DNA from: UBA6624 sp964507645
Lineage (GTDB): Bacteria > UBP7 > UBA6624
Assembly (NCBI GenBank): GCA_964507645.1
Contig: CAZDPU010000004.1
Coordinates: 7,206-71,205 of the forward strand
Direction of reading: 5' to 3'
DNA: 64,000 bases
The notes under the pieces: generated by a model
What the model saw: the letters and a program-made list of their open reading frames with translations, nothing else
Databases searched by the model: none
What the model was told of the DNA's origin: nothing
Position numbers and translations under genes: made by a program
In this document: in pieces, positions 19,001 to 26,946 of the stretch
How the letters are laid out: each line of letters opens with the position of its first letter
Position numbering within the stretch: the first letter of the stretch is position 1

Positions 19001-21128
19001 CAATTCTTTGATTGGAACTCCATTAAAGCCAGGGGTAACTGATGAGTGTGATGGTATTTTTATAGAAAGAACACAAGACCCAACAATAACTGGACTGATA
19101 ACAAAAGACAATGGAGGATGGGGCATATACATAAAGGCTGGACACAGTGGTACATGCAATATAGAACAACCATTCCCAGTTATATCTTCTAGTGGTTTGA
19201 CCGGAACACTTCAAGTTTTGAACAATGGTTTAGGTGGTGTGAGGTTTGAAAATACACTCGATTTTTTGGTTGATGGAATTGAGGTAAATAATAATGGTTA
19301 TTATGGAAAAGGATGGGATGATGGACATGGTGTTGATTTTGTTGTAAATCAAATTGATGCTTGTCCTCCAGCTTCTGCTAATAAAGGAGAAATGTACAAC
19401 AGTACAATGCAAAACAACACTTGGAGAGGTCTTGTTGTAAGAAACATGTTTGAAACTCCTTCAGGTGGACCTACTCCTGACTTGATAAATAATACTATTA
19501 CAGGAAATACTGGCGGAGGTGTTCTTATTTGGCATGCAAGTCCTAGTATTACCAATTCTCAAATATCAAATAACTCGGCATCAATTTTAGATACTGAACC
19601 TTTGCCAACAGATTGTCCAGAATTGAATGTTTCTTCTGGAAATCCATGTTTGGAATTCACGCAGGTTGGTCATGGTGTTTATGTTCATATAGATAGGCCT
19701 GAAAACATTCCTACACCTTTGACGTCTTTCATGAATCCGGCAGACTTAACTCTAAGTGGTGCTGATTCAACAAGAATAAATTCAACAAACCCAACACTTT
19801 CAAGTTTGATATTGACTGACAACAGCCCTTACCAAATGAGACTTCCAATCAATGTTGAGGTCGGTAATTCAGTTGCTGTTCCAGCAAGATCGCTTAACAA
19901 TCAGTTCATAAAGACTTTAAGTGATAATGACCCTTGTGATGGAGCCAATGATCCATGTATAAGGAATGCTGTTGAGATTTATGGTTGGGTTGTGAACGAT
20001 TCATTTACTGATGATACAGCTTCTGCAACGGATGATCCAGAAGCAGTTGTTACTACAAATACTTATCCTGGCGCTGTAAATCCAGATGTTCTTCTTGGTG
20101 TTTTGAATGGTGAGACAGGTGGTGGAGGTCAGACAAATGCAATCCCTTATGTTATTACAAATGACATTTTGGTTCTTCCTTCAACTACTTATGAAGATTA
20201 TGCGCAAGGCACAGGAAACTTTTCTCCTGTTTATTTACAGATTGATTCGACAATTATAAAATTAAGAGACGAACCAGAAAATGTTGATTGGAGTCAAGGT
20301 GCAATTGATTTCCATAACCATAATTTGTTCATTGCTGACAATAGTTTCATAACAAGTATCCATGATCCTCTTTTGGGGACAAAAATTGATTATCCAAATT
20401 CAAATCTTGGTTTGTATGAAGAAGGAGCTACTCATGGAGATTGGGGTTCTGTTCGTTTTTACAATAGATCTCTTGATTTCTGGGAATCTTGGTTGAGTGT
20501 TGATACTCTGTGTGCAGAGACAGATGTTGCTGTAATTGGTGGAACAAATGGTGGTGGAACTGAATACTCTGAAGGTTTTGGTGGAAATCTTGATACTCAG
20601 CTTGAACAAAGGGGCGCAGGAACTGGAGCATGTAATCCTTTCGGGCCATGGCTAAGTCACCCAATAAACCAATACGAGGGGACGACTGCTGATGATGATG
20701 AAGATTGTGATCCTATATGTGATTGGTATCCTCAGACTCCATTCTCAGATAATCCTGCCAGTAGCATAATAAGCAGAATGTGGAATACTGTATTGAAATA
20801 TGGTGGTGAATCATCAGAAGGAATGGTCTGGATACAAGAGTCAAGCCCAATGCTTTTCCAAGTGGGTCTTGAAAGTTCTATTTCCAATGCTATGTATATA
20901 GATGGAAACAACAACCATAGCCCAAATAATATTAGTTTCCAAGGTGTGCAGGCTTGTGCTTCTCAGGGATGTCAGATTGCTGCAGGTGGGGCTGGTTTGT
21001 TTTTCACAACCTTCCCAAGAATACAGTTGGCTTCTTGGCAATCAAATCTTCTTGGCGTATGCAAATTTGTTGACCAGGGTGGTATCAACCTGATTGCAAA
21101 TGCAAATACTATTTGTACACAAAATTAA
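13080..21128 (+). CDS. Giant repetitive lipoprotein, predicted beta-helix surface protein
   Basis: A single open frame of 2682 residues. The N-terminus is a lipoprotein signal (FGISAIGC, Cys19), followed by a Gly/Ser/Asp-rich linker, so the protein should be lipid-anchored, probably at the cell surface. The body has imperfect large repeats of roughly 250-350 residues. Each begins with a strand pattern like PYVVD..I.V..GA.L.L..G.VVKF, and carries an element like G.WGSVKF..GS.G..EN..LRYGG near residues 610, 900, 1230, 1530 and 2470. Asn/Asp/Gly-rich turns and later NNGG-type segments resemble right-handed parallel beta-helix proteins. There are many Cys pairs. AGGAGG at 13069-13074, five bases before ATG, is one of the strongest ribosome sites in the window. 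The function is unknown; adhesion or glycan binding is a guess. Confidence 0.7.
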   Translation: MNKKFLFLLVIFGISAIGCSGGDDSSGGNSSGGSGGGGGGTTFADVELTDGPSSSLLSGEVFLPGRRYELSATANNAINYQWCLNTNSGVDPGFLMYGSNIGNTTIQGCASYIETPQGASSVVYWHAPLFSQDVDIKVTAVGEGSGNTQALERGFEVGMGININSLPSPLAGTYTVSGTIEGQRCFGANSCADINIAVDSEFFGTEQMGISHQSTVICDPAQAWDCSPTTTIFNVVSVQTHDLGSGALVAQFTKGSTVKFRDLDSDPRSSIVKCTKFDFLPSDTECQDPSAPNGLLVLENPLDAQVDDGVDVWNVSRWQSSWDTEVNPTAGDGTYQLVAQVTDGIKSAQDTRTVDINNDSSGGTDKQVLVTSPKNNDIIAPVLTSYGPDCIEGTADDGEIGWFDPTTSTYVTDGFRCVTFSAVVDTSVSNVTSVDFYVDGQVACSDNNGNDSDGWSCVSEATYLPNIKVGGNNSFNPIAGNSQVKAYANTAITNFDSDEVDFELLNCGTLVSDSLLGDVTWGIEDSPYFLNEDFEIKGNLTLDTNLNNSNNDSLRMRIMNPAGSPPIGIDVTGNLTTIGSNGVVLEPVTVGIGVPGVDNGYCPGQPQNASTASSGDWGQLKFSAGSSGSLENMVLRYGGGISDLVSPALEAGLIIESAGEIEDGVDINNDGDANGSSLVFDGLEIDSSNGTGLIVTGSPLITQPTINSADLTVSNSTGFGMIMHPAFSGLEDLDGTGDLPTFIGNEDGDSIQIEGGNIPQALSVLLQDCPNIFTNCPNFWGEVRWPAVVGAYVVDGLISVEAGASLRLADGAVVKFLTTASGISSSGRLAVGNNSGDVAYLTSFNDDFAGTFNIPGGGIVDCSNVNSSGHPICDTNKDGISTGSPGEWGSVKFDIGSNGYVENTILRYGGSDPSLGVIQIQSTSLRSGSDDVDCDDPDMQVVDWDDPNDPVSDEESDLKEDCVVVQNNRIMDAGGYGISITGQPNVYPTVRKNIFTSLSTYPVLQVPSYTGISDIQNDQVSPTFCSNLAGEIVGTSCETNDNKFCNWDEGSNSCFAPSSSDSFYGIRMLLGRVTDNEIAILKPMDRGDHGGDESLNSPTPMPYVVDQDMSVEEDLDGDGVSGIFSILPGVLVKLDSSGGGISAAGTLCIGSSWNENSESCVVPQNSGDEYWIDLDTNGQLDEVVFSSIREDDILGEGDTNGDTSSSSAQPGSWRGVEITSTSKKSLINNASIRYAGSGLGSAIKIDGALARVRNSTIESSSGYGLQYRGGASSLLNLTLDDGSVVDDVVRESVKSNSFFRNQKAPLSIPHFSSLCGRENTIHGVNFLEDCDSSGQDQNIIPGPGNLNSNVVSAIHLHTFDRTCAPGICSEGEIAQLTKSVKWATMCFSQNLTNPDCGVANAGGTVVDDGNIGSIVPYLIDSHITVGNGAELVLDYGLIAKFDNQVSGITVNGSLTSAGNPDDNANNANVDASDTPRPGFSDVIFTSYFDDMSEFCLNGACDTDGSGLSEGSRGDWKGVYFESNEDSLTCPDSYPFNHPVAENVSNTEPCGRIFGLAINYGGAGNRGSTKGDILDQGNIVFDASESVLVDSLSSQESAENGIVILDNENFTGSFPTIRNSFFGFNSFYPIVSDMGIGSDFLKNDNAGNPSNSYAVNEIPESGNKEYPGFAIRGGQLRNRVVGLDTTWNNNTIQVVSGNGTSKTWPMAYVVTDSIRVGDDSAVDNIDVHMLIDSGVIVKMGDPFVYGESDGVDNREVSMIVDGYLQVNGNANDQVIWTSIADDCNGNVDALTFSCESSWLNSDPSLAEGVDTNRNLMSMGPHPEDLELADESSENWLRVDGDNDGIFEKSFWGSLALRTRIDADLNHVKVLFGGSNKNIIVFGSSPNQRAGNLTLQGESAPGAQIRISDAEFAYSGGHGIASFKQAGLMDINLHIKEGSHVHDSYGRGVHMSETPFKITGSAGNETIIEGNGLRCSNSLIGTPLKPGVTDECDGIFIERTQDPTITGLITKDNGGWGIYIKAGHSGTCNIEQPFPVISSSGLTGTLQVLNNGLGGVRFENTLDFLVDGIEVNNNGYYGKGWDDGHGVDFVVNQIDACPPASANKGEMYNSTMQNNTWRGLVVRNMFETPSGGPTPDLINNTITGNTGGGVLIWHASPSITNSQISNNSASILDTEPLPTDCPELNVSSGNPCLEFTQVGHGVYVHIDRPENIPTPLTSFMNPADLTLSGADSTRINSTNPTLSSLILTDNSPYQMRLPINVEVGNSVAVPARSLNNQFIKTLSDNDPCDGANDPCIRNAVEIYGWVVNDSFTDDTASATDDPEAVVTTNTYPGAVNPDVLLGVLNGETGGGGQTNAIPYVITNDILVLPSTTYEDYAQGTGNFSPVYLQIDSTIIKLRDEPENVDWSQGAIDFHNHNLFIADNSFITSIHDPLLGTKIDYPNSNLGLYEEGATHGDWGSVRFYNRSLDFWESWLSVDTLCAETDVAVIGGTNGGGTEYSEGFGGNLDTQLEQRGAGTGACNPFGPWLSHPINQYEGTTADDDEDCDPICDWYPQTPFSDNPASSIISRMWNTVLKYGGESSEGMVWIQESSPMLFQVGLESSISNAMYIDGNNNHSPNNISFQGVQACASQGCQIAAGGAGLFFTTFPRIQLASWQSNLLGVCKFVDQGGINLIANANTICTQN

Positions 21129-21130
21129 AC

Positions 21131-21361
21131 TTGACAAATAGTTTTTGTGTACCTGATTTAGGGAAGGTCAAAGGAGACGTGATTTTAGTGTCTTGGCTTG
21201 TCAAGGAAGGAGAAGATATTAAGAAAGGGCAGGAGATTGTGGAGCTTGAAACAAGCAAGGTAACCTTTTCGATTGAATCTGACAAAACAGGCAAAATAAC
21301 AAAGATGGAAAAACAAGGTATAAAAGTTTTTGTAGGTCAAGAAATTGCGATTATAGATTAA
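21131..21361 (+). CDS. Orphan lipoyl/biotinyl-attachment domain protein
   Basis: A 76-residue protein consisting only of a lipoyl-type domain: VPDLG, then VSWLVKEGEDIKKGQEIVEL, ETSKV with candidate modified Lys43, and GKITKM..GIKVFVGQEIAII. In ordinary lipoyl domains the loop is ETDK or ESDK; here Asp before Lys is Ser. No E1, E2 core, E3 or carboxylase genes are nearby. The TTG at 21131 is two bases after the lipoprotein stop codon; an in-frame TTG at 21113 would overlap it. The stop codon shares a base with the serS ATG. It may serve as the mobile arm of a complex encoded elsewhere. Confidence 0.75.
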   Translation: MTNSFCVPDLGKVKGDVILVSWLVKEGEDIKKGQEIVELETSKVTFSIESDKTGKITKMEKQGIKVFVGQEIAIID

Positions 21362-22600
21362 ATGTATTCATTAAAAAACATTTCAGGTTTTCTTCCAGAA
21401 TTAGAAAAGGGAATTTTGAGGAGAGGTGAAGTTTTTGATTCAAAAAACTTAATGAACCTGAATGAAAAAAGAAAAAATTTTCAGTTGGAATATGACAATT
21501 TAAGATCTGAATCTAGAAAAATGGGACAAAAAATAGCAAACTCATCCAATGAGGAAAGGGTTTCATTAATGGAAAAAGTCAAAGAAGTTTCCAATAAGAC
21601 TAAAGATATAAAAAAGAAAATGGAAAAAAATAAAGCTCAACTTTACGACGAGTTGCTTAAAGTCCCAAATATTCCTGCTGATTGGATTCCTGATGGGGTT
21701 GAAGGGAAGGTGGTTAAGATTTGGGGAGAGGCAAAAAAAGAACAAACTCCATTTCATTGGGAAATAGCTGAAAGGTTGGATATTTTTGATTTCAAAAGTG
21801 CTTCAAAGATATCTGGATCCGGTTGGCCTTTATTGAAAAAGGCAGGTTCAAAATTATCCAGAGAGTTGGGAAATTTAATGATTGAACATCATATATCGAA
21901 AGGTTTTATCGAAGTGAGTCCTCCTTTTTTGGTAAGCAAGGAAACTATGCTTGGAAGCGGGCAGCTTCCAAAGTTTGCTGATCAAGCCTACAAAACTGAA
22001 GATGGTCACTGGTTGATACCAACTTCAGAAGTTCCATTAGTCAATTTGCTTGCTTATGAAGATTTGAATATAGAAAATTTACCCTTTAGGCTTACTTCCT
22101 GGACGCCCAATTTCAGAAGAGAGGCTGGAAGTTATGGTATCAAAACAAAGGGATTGATAAGAGTTCATCAGTTTGAAAAAGTAGAAATGGTTAGTGTTGT
22201 TGATGCTAAAGACTCTAAAAGAGAATTAGATTTTTTGGTAGAAAATGCAGAAAGTTTATTGGAAATTTTAGAAATTCCATATAGAAGAAGATTGTTAGGT
22301 GCTGCTGATTTGGGTTTTGCTTCTTCAGCGACGTATGACTTAGAGATACCAATGCCTTCTGATGGAAGTTGGATGGAAATTTCATCGATTAGCATCTGCA
22401 ATGATTTTCAATCTAGAAGAGCAGGTGTTTTTTGCAAGGAAAAAAATAAAAATTTTCACCCTTGTCTACTTAATGGAACAGGTTTAGCCATTGGGAGACT
22501 GATTGCCGCTATTTTGGAGCATTGTTGGAATGGAGAATCTGTTGTTCTTCCTAAGGTATTGCAAAAAAAATTCAATAAAAAGGAGTTAACTTGTGAATAA
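21362..22600 (+). CDS. serS: Serine-tRNA ligase
   Basis: Class II synthetase that charges tRNA-Ser (and tRNA-Sec where present). The N-terminal coiled coil that contacts the long variable arm spans about residues 25-100. The class II motifs are visible as TSWTPNFRREAGSYG with KGLIRVHQFEKVEM (motif 2) and NGTGLAIGRLIAAILE (motif 3). At 412 residues the length is normal. The gene starts immediately after the lipoyl protein and overlaps the next gene by 8 nt, indicating one transcript. Confidence 0.97.
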   Translation: MYSLKNISGFLPELEKGILRRGEVFDSKNLMNLNEKRKNFQLEYDNLRSESRKMGQKIANSSNEERVSLMEKVKEVSNKTKDIKKKMEKNKAQLYDELLKVPNIPADWIPDGVEGKVVKIWGEAKKEQTPFHWEIAERLDIFDFKSASKISGSGWPLLKKAGSKLSRELGNLMIEHHISKGFIEVSPPFLVSKETMLGSGQLPKFADQAYKTEDGHWLIPTSEVPLVNLLAYEDLNIENLPFRLTSWTPNFRREAGSYGIKTKGLIRVHQFEKVEMVSVVDAKDSKRELDFLVENAESLLEILEIPYRRRLLGAADLGFASSATYDLEIPMPSDGSWMEISSISICNDFQSRRAGVFCKEKNKNFHPCLLNGTGLAIGRLIAAILEHCWNGESVVLPKVLQKKFNKKELTCE

Positions 22601-23573
22601 TTTAAAATTATTAAATCAAACCGAAGTAAAAAATATTTTAAAAATGAAGGATGTCCTGAATGCTGTTGAATGTGCATTTGGTTCTTGGGGAAGAGGAGAG
22701 GTTCAGATGCCTCCAAAATCCTATTTAATTTTTGATAAAGAGAATGGAGATTTAAGATCTATGCCAGCATATCTTCCAGGGAAAAACGCTGGTGTCAAAA
22801 TTGTTACTGTTCATCCTGAAAATAGATTTAAGGAGTTGCCAACAGTGATGGCTTTATGTGTCTTGAATGATCCAAATACAGGCTCCCCTGTTGCAGTTAT
22901 GGATGCAGGATTGCTAACTGCGATAAGGACAGGTGCAGCTGGAGGGGTCGCTTCCAAATGGTTGGCAAAAGAATCTTCAACCGAAATTGGATTAATTGGT
23001 GCTGGGGTTCAAGCTAAATATCAGATGGAAGCTCATTTTGAGGTTATGAATGTTGAAAAGGTAAAAATATTTGATCCAAACAAAGATGCTATAGATTCAT
23101 TGAGTGCATGGTTGTCTCAAGTTTCGCCAAATTTAGATTTGAGTGTTACTTCTCTTGAAGATGCATGTGATGCAGATGTTTTAATCACTACAACTCCTGT
23201 TAGAAAGCCTGTTGTTATGAAGGACATGGTTGTCAGGCCTCATACTCACATCAATGCTATAGGTGCTGATGCTGAAGGAAAACAGGAGGTTGATGGCGAT
23301 TTAATCAAGAAGTGTAACGTAATTGTTGACGATTGGACACAAACAAGTCATTCAGGAGAGATTAACGTTCCTTGCCATGAAGGGTGGTTCTCTAAAGACA
23401 TGGTTGCTGGAGAAATTGGAACAATTGTAGCTTCGTCGGACAACTCTTTTAAGAATTCTCTAACACTTTTTGATTCAACAGGTCTCGCTATTCAGGATAT
23501 GGCAACTGCAAATATAGTTTTGGAAAAGGCAATTGAGAATGGAGTGGGTCTTGATTGGAGCCCATTAGATTAG
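22593..23573 (+). CDS. Ornithine cyclodeaminase / mu-crystallin family dehydrogenase (alanine dehydrogenase-like)
   Basis: NAD(P)-dependent enzyme of the OCD/mu-crystallin superfamily, 326 residues. Features: MPPKSYL, the GVKIVTVHPEN lysine motif, DAGLLTAIRTGAAGGVASKWLA and the Rossmann loop GLIGAGVQAKYQ, all typical. Members interconvert amino and keto acids (archaeal alanine dehydrogenase, ketimine reductase) or make proline from ornithine. The substrate cannot be assigned here. The GTG start at 22593 is preceded by AGGAG with seven bases of spacing. The neighbouring threonine aldolase suggests amino-acid catabolism. Confidence 0.85.
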   Translation: MNNLKLLNQTEVKNILKMKDVLNAVECAFGSWGRGEVQMPPKSYLIFDKENGDLRSMPAYLPGKNAGVKIVTVHPENRFKELPTVMALCVLNDPNTGSPVAVMDAGLLTAIRTGAAGGVASKWLAKESSTEIGLIGAGVQAKYQMEAHFEVMNVEKVKIFDPNKDAIDSLSAWLSQVSPNLDLSVTSLEDACDADVLITTTPVRKPVVMKDMVVRPHTHINAIGADAEGKQEVDGDLIKKCNVIVDDWTQTSHSGEINVPCHEGWFSKDMVAGEIGTIVASSDNSFKNSLTLFDSTGLAIQDMATANIVLEKAIENGVGLDWSPLD

Positions 23574-23575
23574 TT

Positions 23576-24604
23576 TTGGTAATTGATTTAAGATCTGACA
23601 CCGTTTCAAAGCCAACAGCGCAAATGAGAGATTTTATTTCAGCTGCAAAAGTTGGTGATGATGTTTTTGGTGATGATGAGTTAACTAACTCGTTGCAAGA
23701 AAAATCAGCAAGGATGTTAGGAAAAGAGTCTGCTCTTTTTGTTCCATCAGGAACAATGGCTAATCAAATTTCCTTGAGGACACATACAGAACCTGGTGAT
23801 GAAATAATTCTTGAGAAAGGTTCCCACATATACATGTACGAAGGAGGTTCCTACGCGGCCCTGTCAGGGTTGTCTGTTGGACTTGTAAAGGGAGAAAGAG
23901 GGATAATGGGTCTTGAGGGTATTAAAAGTGCAATACGTCCACCTGGAGGATTGTCTCATTATCCAAAAACAAAGTTAATATGTGTAGAGAATACAGCAAA
24001 TGCTGGTGGGGGTACTGTCTATCCTTTGGATATTTTGCATTCAATTACAGAATTGGCAAAAGTGGAAAAATTGAAGACACACCTTGATGGCGCTCGAATT
24101 TTCAATGCTTCAATTCAATCTGGGAATAGTGCAAAGGAGATTGCAGAAGGTTTTGATTCTGTTTCTTTTTGTCTTTCTAAAGGTCTGGGCTGTCCAGTAG
24201 GAAGTCTTCTTTGTGGGTCTAAAGAATTTATCGACAGGGCTCATCGTTTTAGGAAAATGTTTGGTGGAGCAATGAGACAAACGGGATTATTGGCTGCAGC
24301 TGGATTATTTGCCTTAGACAATAACATCAACAGATTGAAAGATGATCATAGGAGGGCAAAAGAGCTCGGAGAATGTCTTAGTTGTCTTGGATACGAGGTT
24401 AACACTGTAGAAACAAATATGCTTTATATCAATGTTGAGAAATTAGATGAAGACATAGAGGATGTAGTTGAGTCTTTGAAAAAAGCCGACATCTTGATAC
24501 ATCCAGCTTCCAACACTCATCTAAGAGCCGTTTTTCATATAGGGATAAATGATGATGACTTATCTGCAGTTAAAGACGCTTTCACAAATCTTTGTACTTT
24601 TTGA
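23576..24604 (+). CDS. ltaE: Low-specificity L-threonine aldolase
   Basis: PLP enzyme that cleaves threonine or allo-threonine to glycine and acetaldehyde. The family start is IDLRSDTVSKPT. The active-site region has VPSGTMANQ, HLDGARIFNA and the PLP lysine in SFCLSKGLGCPVGS. I place the start at TTG 23576, three bases after the previous stop codon, because the conserved N-terminus begins there; an in-frame ATG at 23555 lies inside the upstream gene. It converges with trhO, with 11 bases between the stop codons. Confidence 0.92.
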   Translation: MVIDLRSDTVSKPTAQMRDFISAAKVGDDVFGDDELTNSLQEKSARMLGKESALFVPSGTMANQISLRTHTEPGDEIILEKGSHIYMYEGGSYAALSGLSVGLVKGERGIMGLEGIKSAIRPPGGLSHYPKTKLICVENTANAGGGTVYPLDILHSITELAKVEKLKTHLDGARIFNASIQSGNSAKEIAEGFDSVSFCLSKGLGCPVGSLLCGSKEFIDRAHRFRKMFGGAMRQTGLLAAAGLFALDNNINRLKDDHRRAKELGECLSCLGYEVNTVETNMLYINVEKLDEDIEDVVESLKKADILIHPASNTHLRAVFHIGINDDDLSAVKDAFTNLCTF

Positions 24605-24615
24605 ATAAAGAATTT

Positions 24616-25653
24616 TTAAAGAGTTTTCTCGATTTCCGTCAATTTTGGCTTGACCAAGCCTTTATTTCTCTTTTTCAGATATTTAACAAAATCTCTCTTT
24701 GCCTCTTCGTTGTCTTTGTTTTCTGATCTCAAATAATCTAAACATTCTTTTGAACAGCATCTTTCATATTTTTTTGAACATTTTTTACACTGGATGAAAA
24801 GCATGTGACACAAGTCGTTTTTGCAGTTTTTATGATTGTCAGACTTTTTTTTGCATTGATGACATTTGCTGAGTATGTCTTCTGTCACCCTCTCTCCAAG
24901 TCGATGGTCAAAGACATAATTTTTTCCTATAAATTTTGATTTTGTTTTTTCCTTTTTAACATAATTAGCATAATTGATGATTCCGTTTTTCAATTGGTAA
25001 ACATTTTTGAAGTTATTTTTAATCAAGTAAGAGCTTGCTTTTTCGCACCTTATACCACCAGTACAATACATCAGTATTTCACAATCTTCTTTTCCTCTTA
25101 GCATTTTTTTTATCTGTGGAAGAATTTCGTTTGATCTTCTTACCTCAGGGTAAATTGCATTTTCAAATCTACCAATCTCAGTTTCATAATAATTCCTAAC
25201 ATCAACAGTGATTGCTTTCCCTTCTTTTATTTTTTTATCAAATTCTTTAGGGTTTAGATGCTTGCCAACTTTTTCAATGTTGTACTCGTTCTCATTGATT
25301 CCATAAGCAACAATTTCGTTTTTTATTTTTACAGTTAGTTTGAAAAAAGAATTTCCATCTTGTATTGCTTTGTTTAAAAAAATATCATTTAATAAGCTGA
25401 TTTCTCTAGTTAGTTTTTTAAATTTTTTTAAATTGAATTTAGGAATACTTACCTGTGCGTTAACTCCTTCTTTTGCAAGATATATTCTTCCTAATATTTT
25501 CAAGTTTGAAAATTCAGAAAATATTTGGTTTCTAATCTCTGGAAGCTCTTTTATTTTTTTGTATTTATAAAAAGAATAGGTAACTCTCTCAAAAAGCTCT
25601 TCCCGAAGGTCGCTTTCCAAGTCTTCTTTCGATTTTTTGTTTACAAGAACCAT
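24616..25653 (-). CDS. trhO: tRNA uridine-34 hydroxylase (rhodanese family)
   Basis: TrhO/YceA family protein that makes 5-hydroxyuridine at the tRNA wobble position with molecular oxygen. At 345 residues it has the ferredoxin-like N-terminal domain (GRIYLAKEGVNAQ), a rhodanese domain with VDVRNYYETEIGRF, the catalytic Cys in LMYCTGGIRCEKAS, and a Cys-rich C-terminal tail beginning CHQCKKK that probably binds zinc. It is the last gene of the minus-strand run from rpsF, four bases after asnS. Confidence 0.93.
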   Translation of the reverse strand: MVLVNKKSKEDLESDLREELFERVTYSFYKYKKIKELPEIRNQIFSEFSNLKILGRIYLAKEGVNAQVSIPKFNLKKFKKLTREISLLNDIFLNKAIQDGNSFFKLTVKIKNEIVAYGINENEYNIEKVGKHLNPKEFDKKIKEGKAITVDVRNYYETEIGRFENAIYPEVRRSNEILPQIKKMLRGKEDCEILMYCTGGIRCEKASSYLIKNNFKNVYQLKNGIINYANYVKKEKTKSKFIGKNYVFDHRLGERVTEDILSKCHQCKKKSDNHKNCKNDLCHMLFIQCKKCSKKYERCCSKECLDYLRSENKDNEEAKRDFVKYLKKRNKGLVKPKLTEIEKTL

Positions 25654-25657
25654 TTTA

Positions 25658-26941
25658 TTATGGAGAAATTCTATCTATTGTTCTTGGAAAGGGAATTGTT
25701 GCTCTTACATGATGTATTCCAGTTACCCATCTAACCATTCGTTCAAGCCCCATGCCGAATCCTGCTGTTTGAACTCCTCCGTATTTTCTTAAATCATGAT
25801 ACCAAGAAAAAACTTCTGGATCCAATCCTTCTTCTTTTATTTTTTCTACCAGCAAGGCTGGATCAGCTATCCTTACGGCACCTCCTGTAATTTCCCCTCC
25901 ACCTTCTGGAGCTAAAAGGTCTACCGAGAGAGTTAACCTTTCATCTTCTGGGTCTATAGCCATGTAAAAAGCTTTACATGCTGAAGGAAAGTTTGTTATG
26001 AAGAATGGGTGATTCATATGTTCAGCCAAGGCTTCTTCATGCTCTGATCCAAAGTCTGATCCAAACTTCACTTTGAAATTTAGTTTTTCAAGAATTTTCA
26101 AAGCTTCGATGTAGTGAATTCTTGGAAAAGGAGTTTTTATTTTTTTAAGTTTAGAGGTATCTCTTTCCAGAATGTTTAAATCGTCTAGGTTTTTTTCTAA
26201 TACTTTTTTAATCAAGGCTACAAATAGATTTTCCTGAAGCTTTAATAACCCATTTAAATCTAACCCAACTGCTTCTGGTTCAAGCATCCAGAATTCTGTT
26301 AAGTGTTTTCTGGTTTTACTTTTTTCTGCCCTGAAGGTAGGACCAAAGCAATAAACTTTACCTAGTGCTAATGCAGTTGCCTCGTTGTAAAGTTGTCCGC
26401 TTTGAGAAAGGTAAGCTTCTTGTTCAAAATATTCAAGATTAAAAAGAGTTGTTGTTCCTTCACATGCATTTGGGGTTAGTATTGGAGAGTCAACACGATA
26501 ATACCCTTGAGAATCTAGCCAATTTTGAGCTTCAATTTCAATTGTTGACCTTATCCTAAGTACAGCAGCTTGCTTAGGCGTTCTTATCCAAAGATGTCTA
26601 TTCTCTAATAGGAATGCTGCAGAGTGTTCTTTTGGCTGTATTGGATACTCGTTAGAGCTTTCATTAAGAATATTAATTTTTTCAGCTTTTATTTCCATAC
26701 CATACCTAGATCGAGAATCTTTTTTCAAAACCCCGGTCACATTTAGTGCGGACTCTATTGAGATATTTTCAACAAGGTCTGAGCCCTCAGTATCTTTTGT
26801 TACAACCACCTGAATTGTTCCTGTGCCATCCCTTGCGGAGATGAAGGATATTTTTCCCATGTTTCTAATTGTTTGTACCCACAAAACGATAGAGATTGCT
26901 TTTCCATCTTTTTCTTGCTTTAGATTCTTGATTGAATACAT
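25658..26941 (-). CDS. asnS: Asparagine-tRNA ligase
   Basis: Class IIb synthetase that charges tRNA-Asn directly. The N-terminal OB-fold anticodon domain has VLWVQTIRNMGKISFISARDG. The catalytic domain has the AsnRS signature LLENRHLWIRTPKQ, motif 2 FGPTFRAEKSKTRKHLTEFW and motif 3 GFGMGLERMVRWVTG. SQSGQLYNEA is also typical. At 427 residues the length is normal. The start lies five bases after holA. Confidence 0.95.
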   Translation of the reverse strand: MYSIKNLKQEKDGKAISIVLWVQTIRNMGKISFISARDGTGTIQVVVTKDTEGSDLVENISIESALNVTGVLKKDSRSRYGMEIKAEKINILNESSNEYPIQPKEHSAAFLLENRHLWIRTPKQAAVLRIRSTIEIEAQNWLDSQGYYRVDSPILTPNACEGTTTLFNLEYFEQEAYLSQSGQLYNEATALALGKVYCFGPTFRAEKSKTRKHLTEFWMLEPEAVGLDLNGLLKLQENLFVALIKKVLEKNLDDLNILERDTSKLKKIKTPFPRIHYIEALKILEKLNFKVKFGSDFGSEHEEALAEHMNHPFFITNFPSACKAFYMAIDPEDERLTLSVDLLAPEGGGEITGGAVRIADPALLVEKIKEEGLDPEVFSWYHDLRKYGGVQTAGFGMGLERMVRWVTGIHHVRATIPFPRTIDRISP

Positions 26942-26946
26942 AATAA

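Noticed and set aside
19023..21041. Several 60-80-residue antisense frames in the giant lipoprotein gene
   Set aside because: They lack ribosome sites or recognisable domains and lie inside a well-supported gene.
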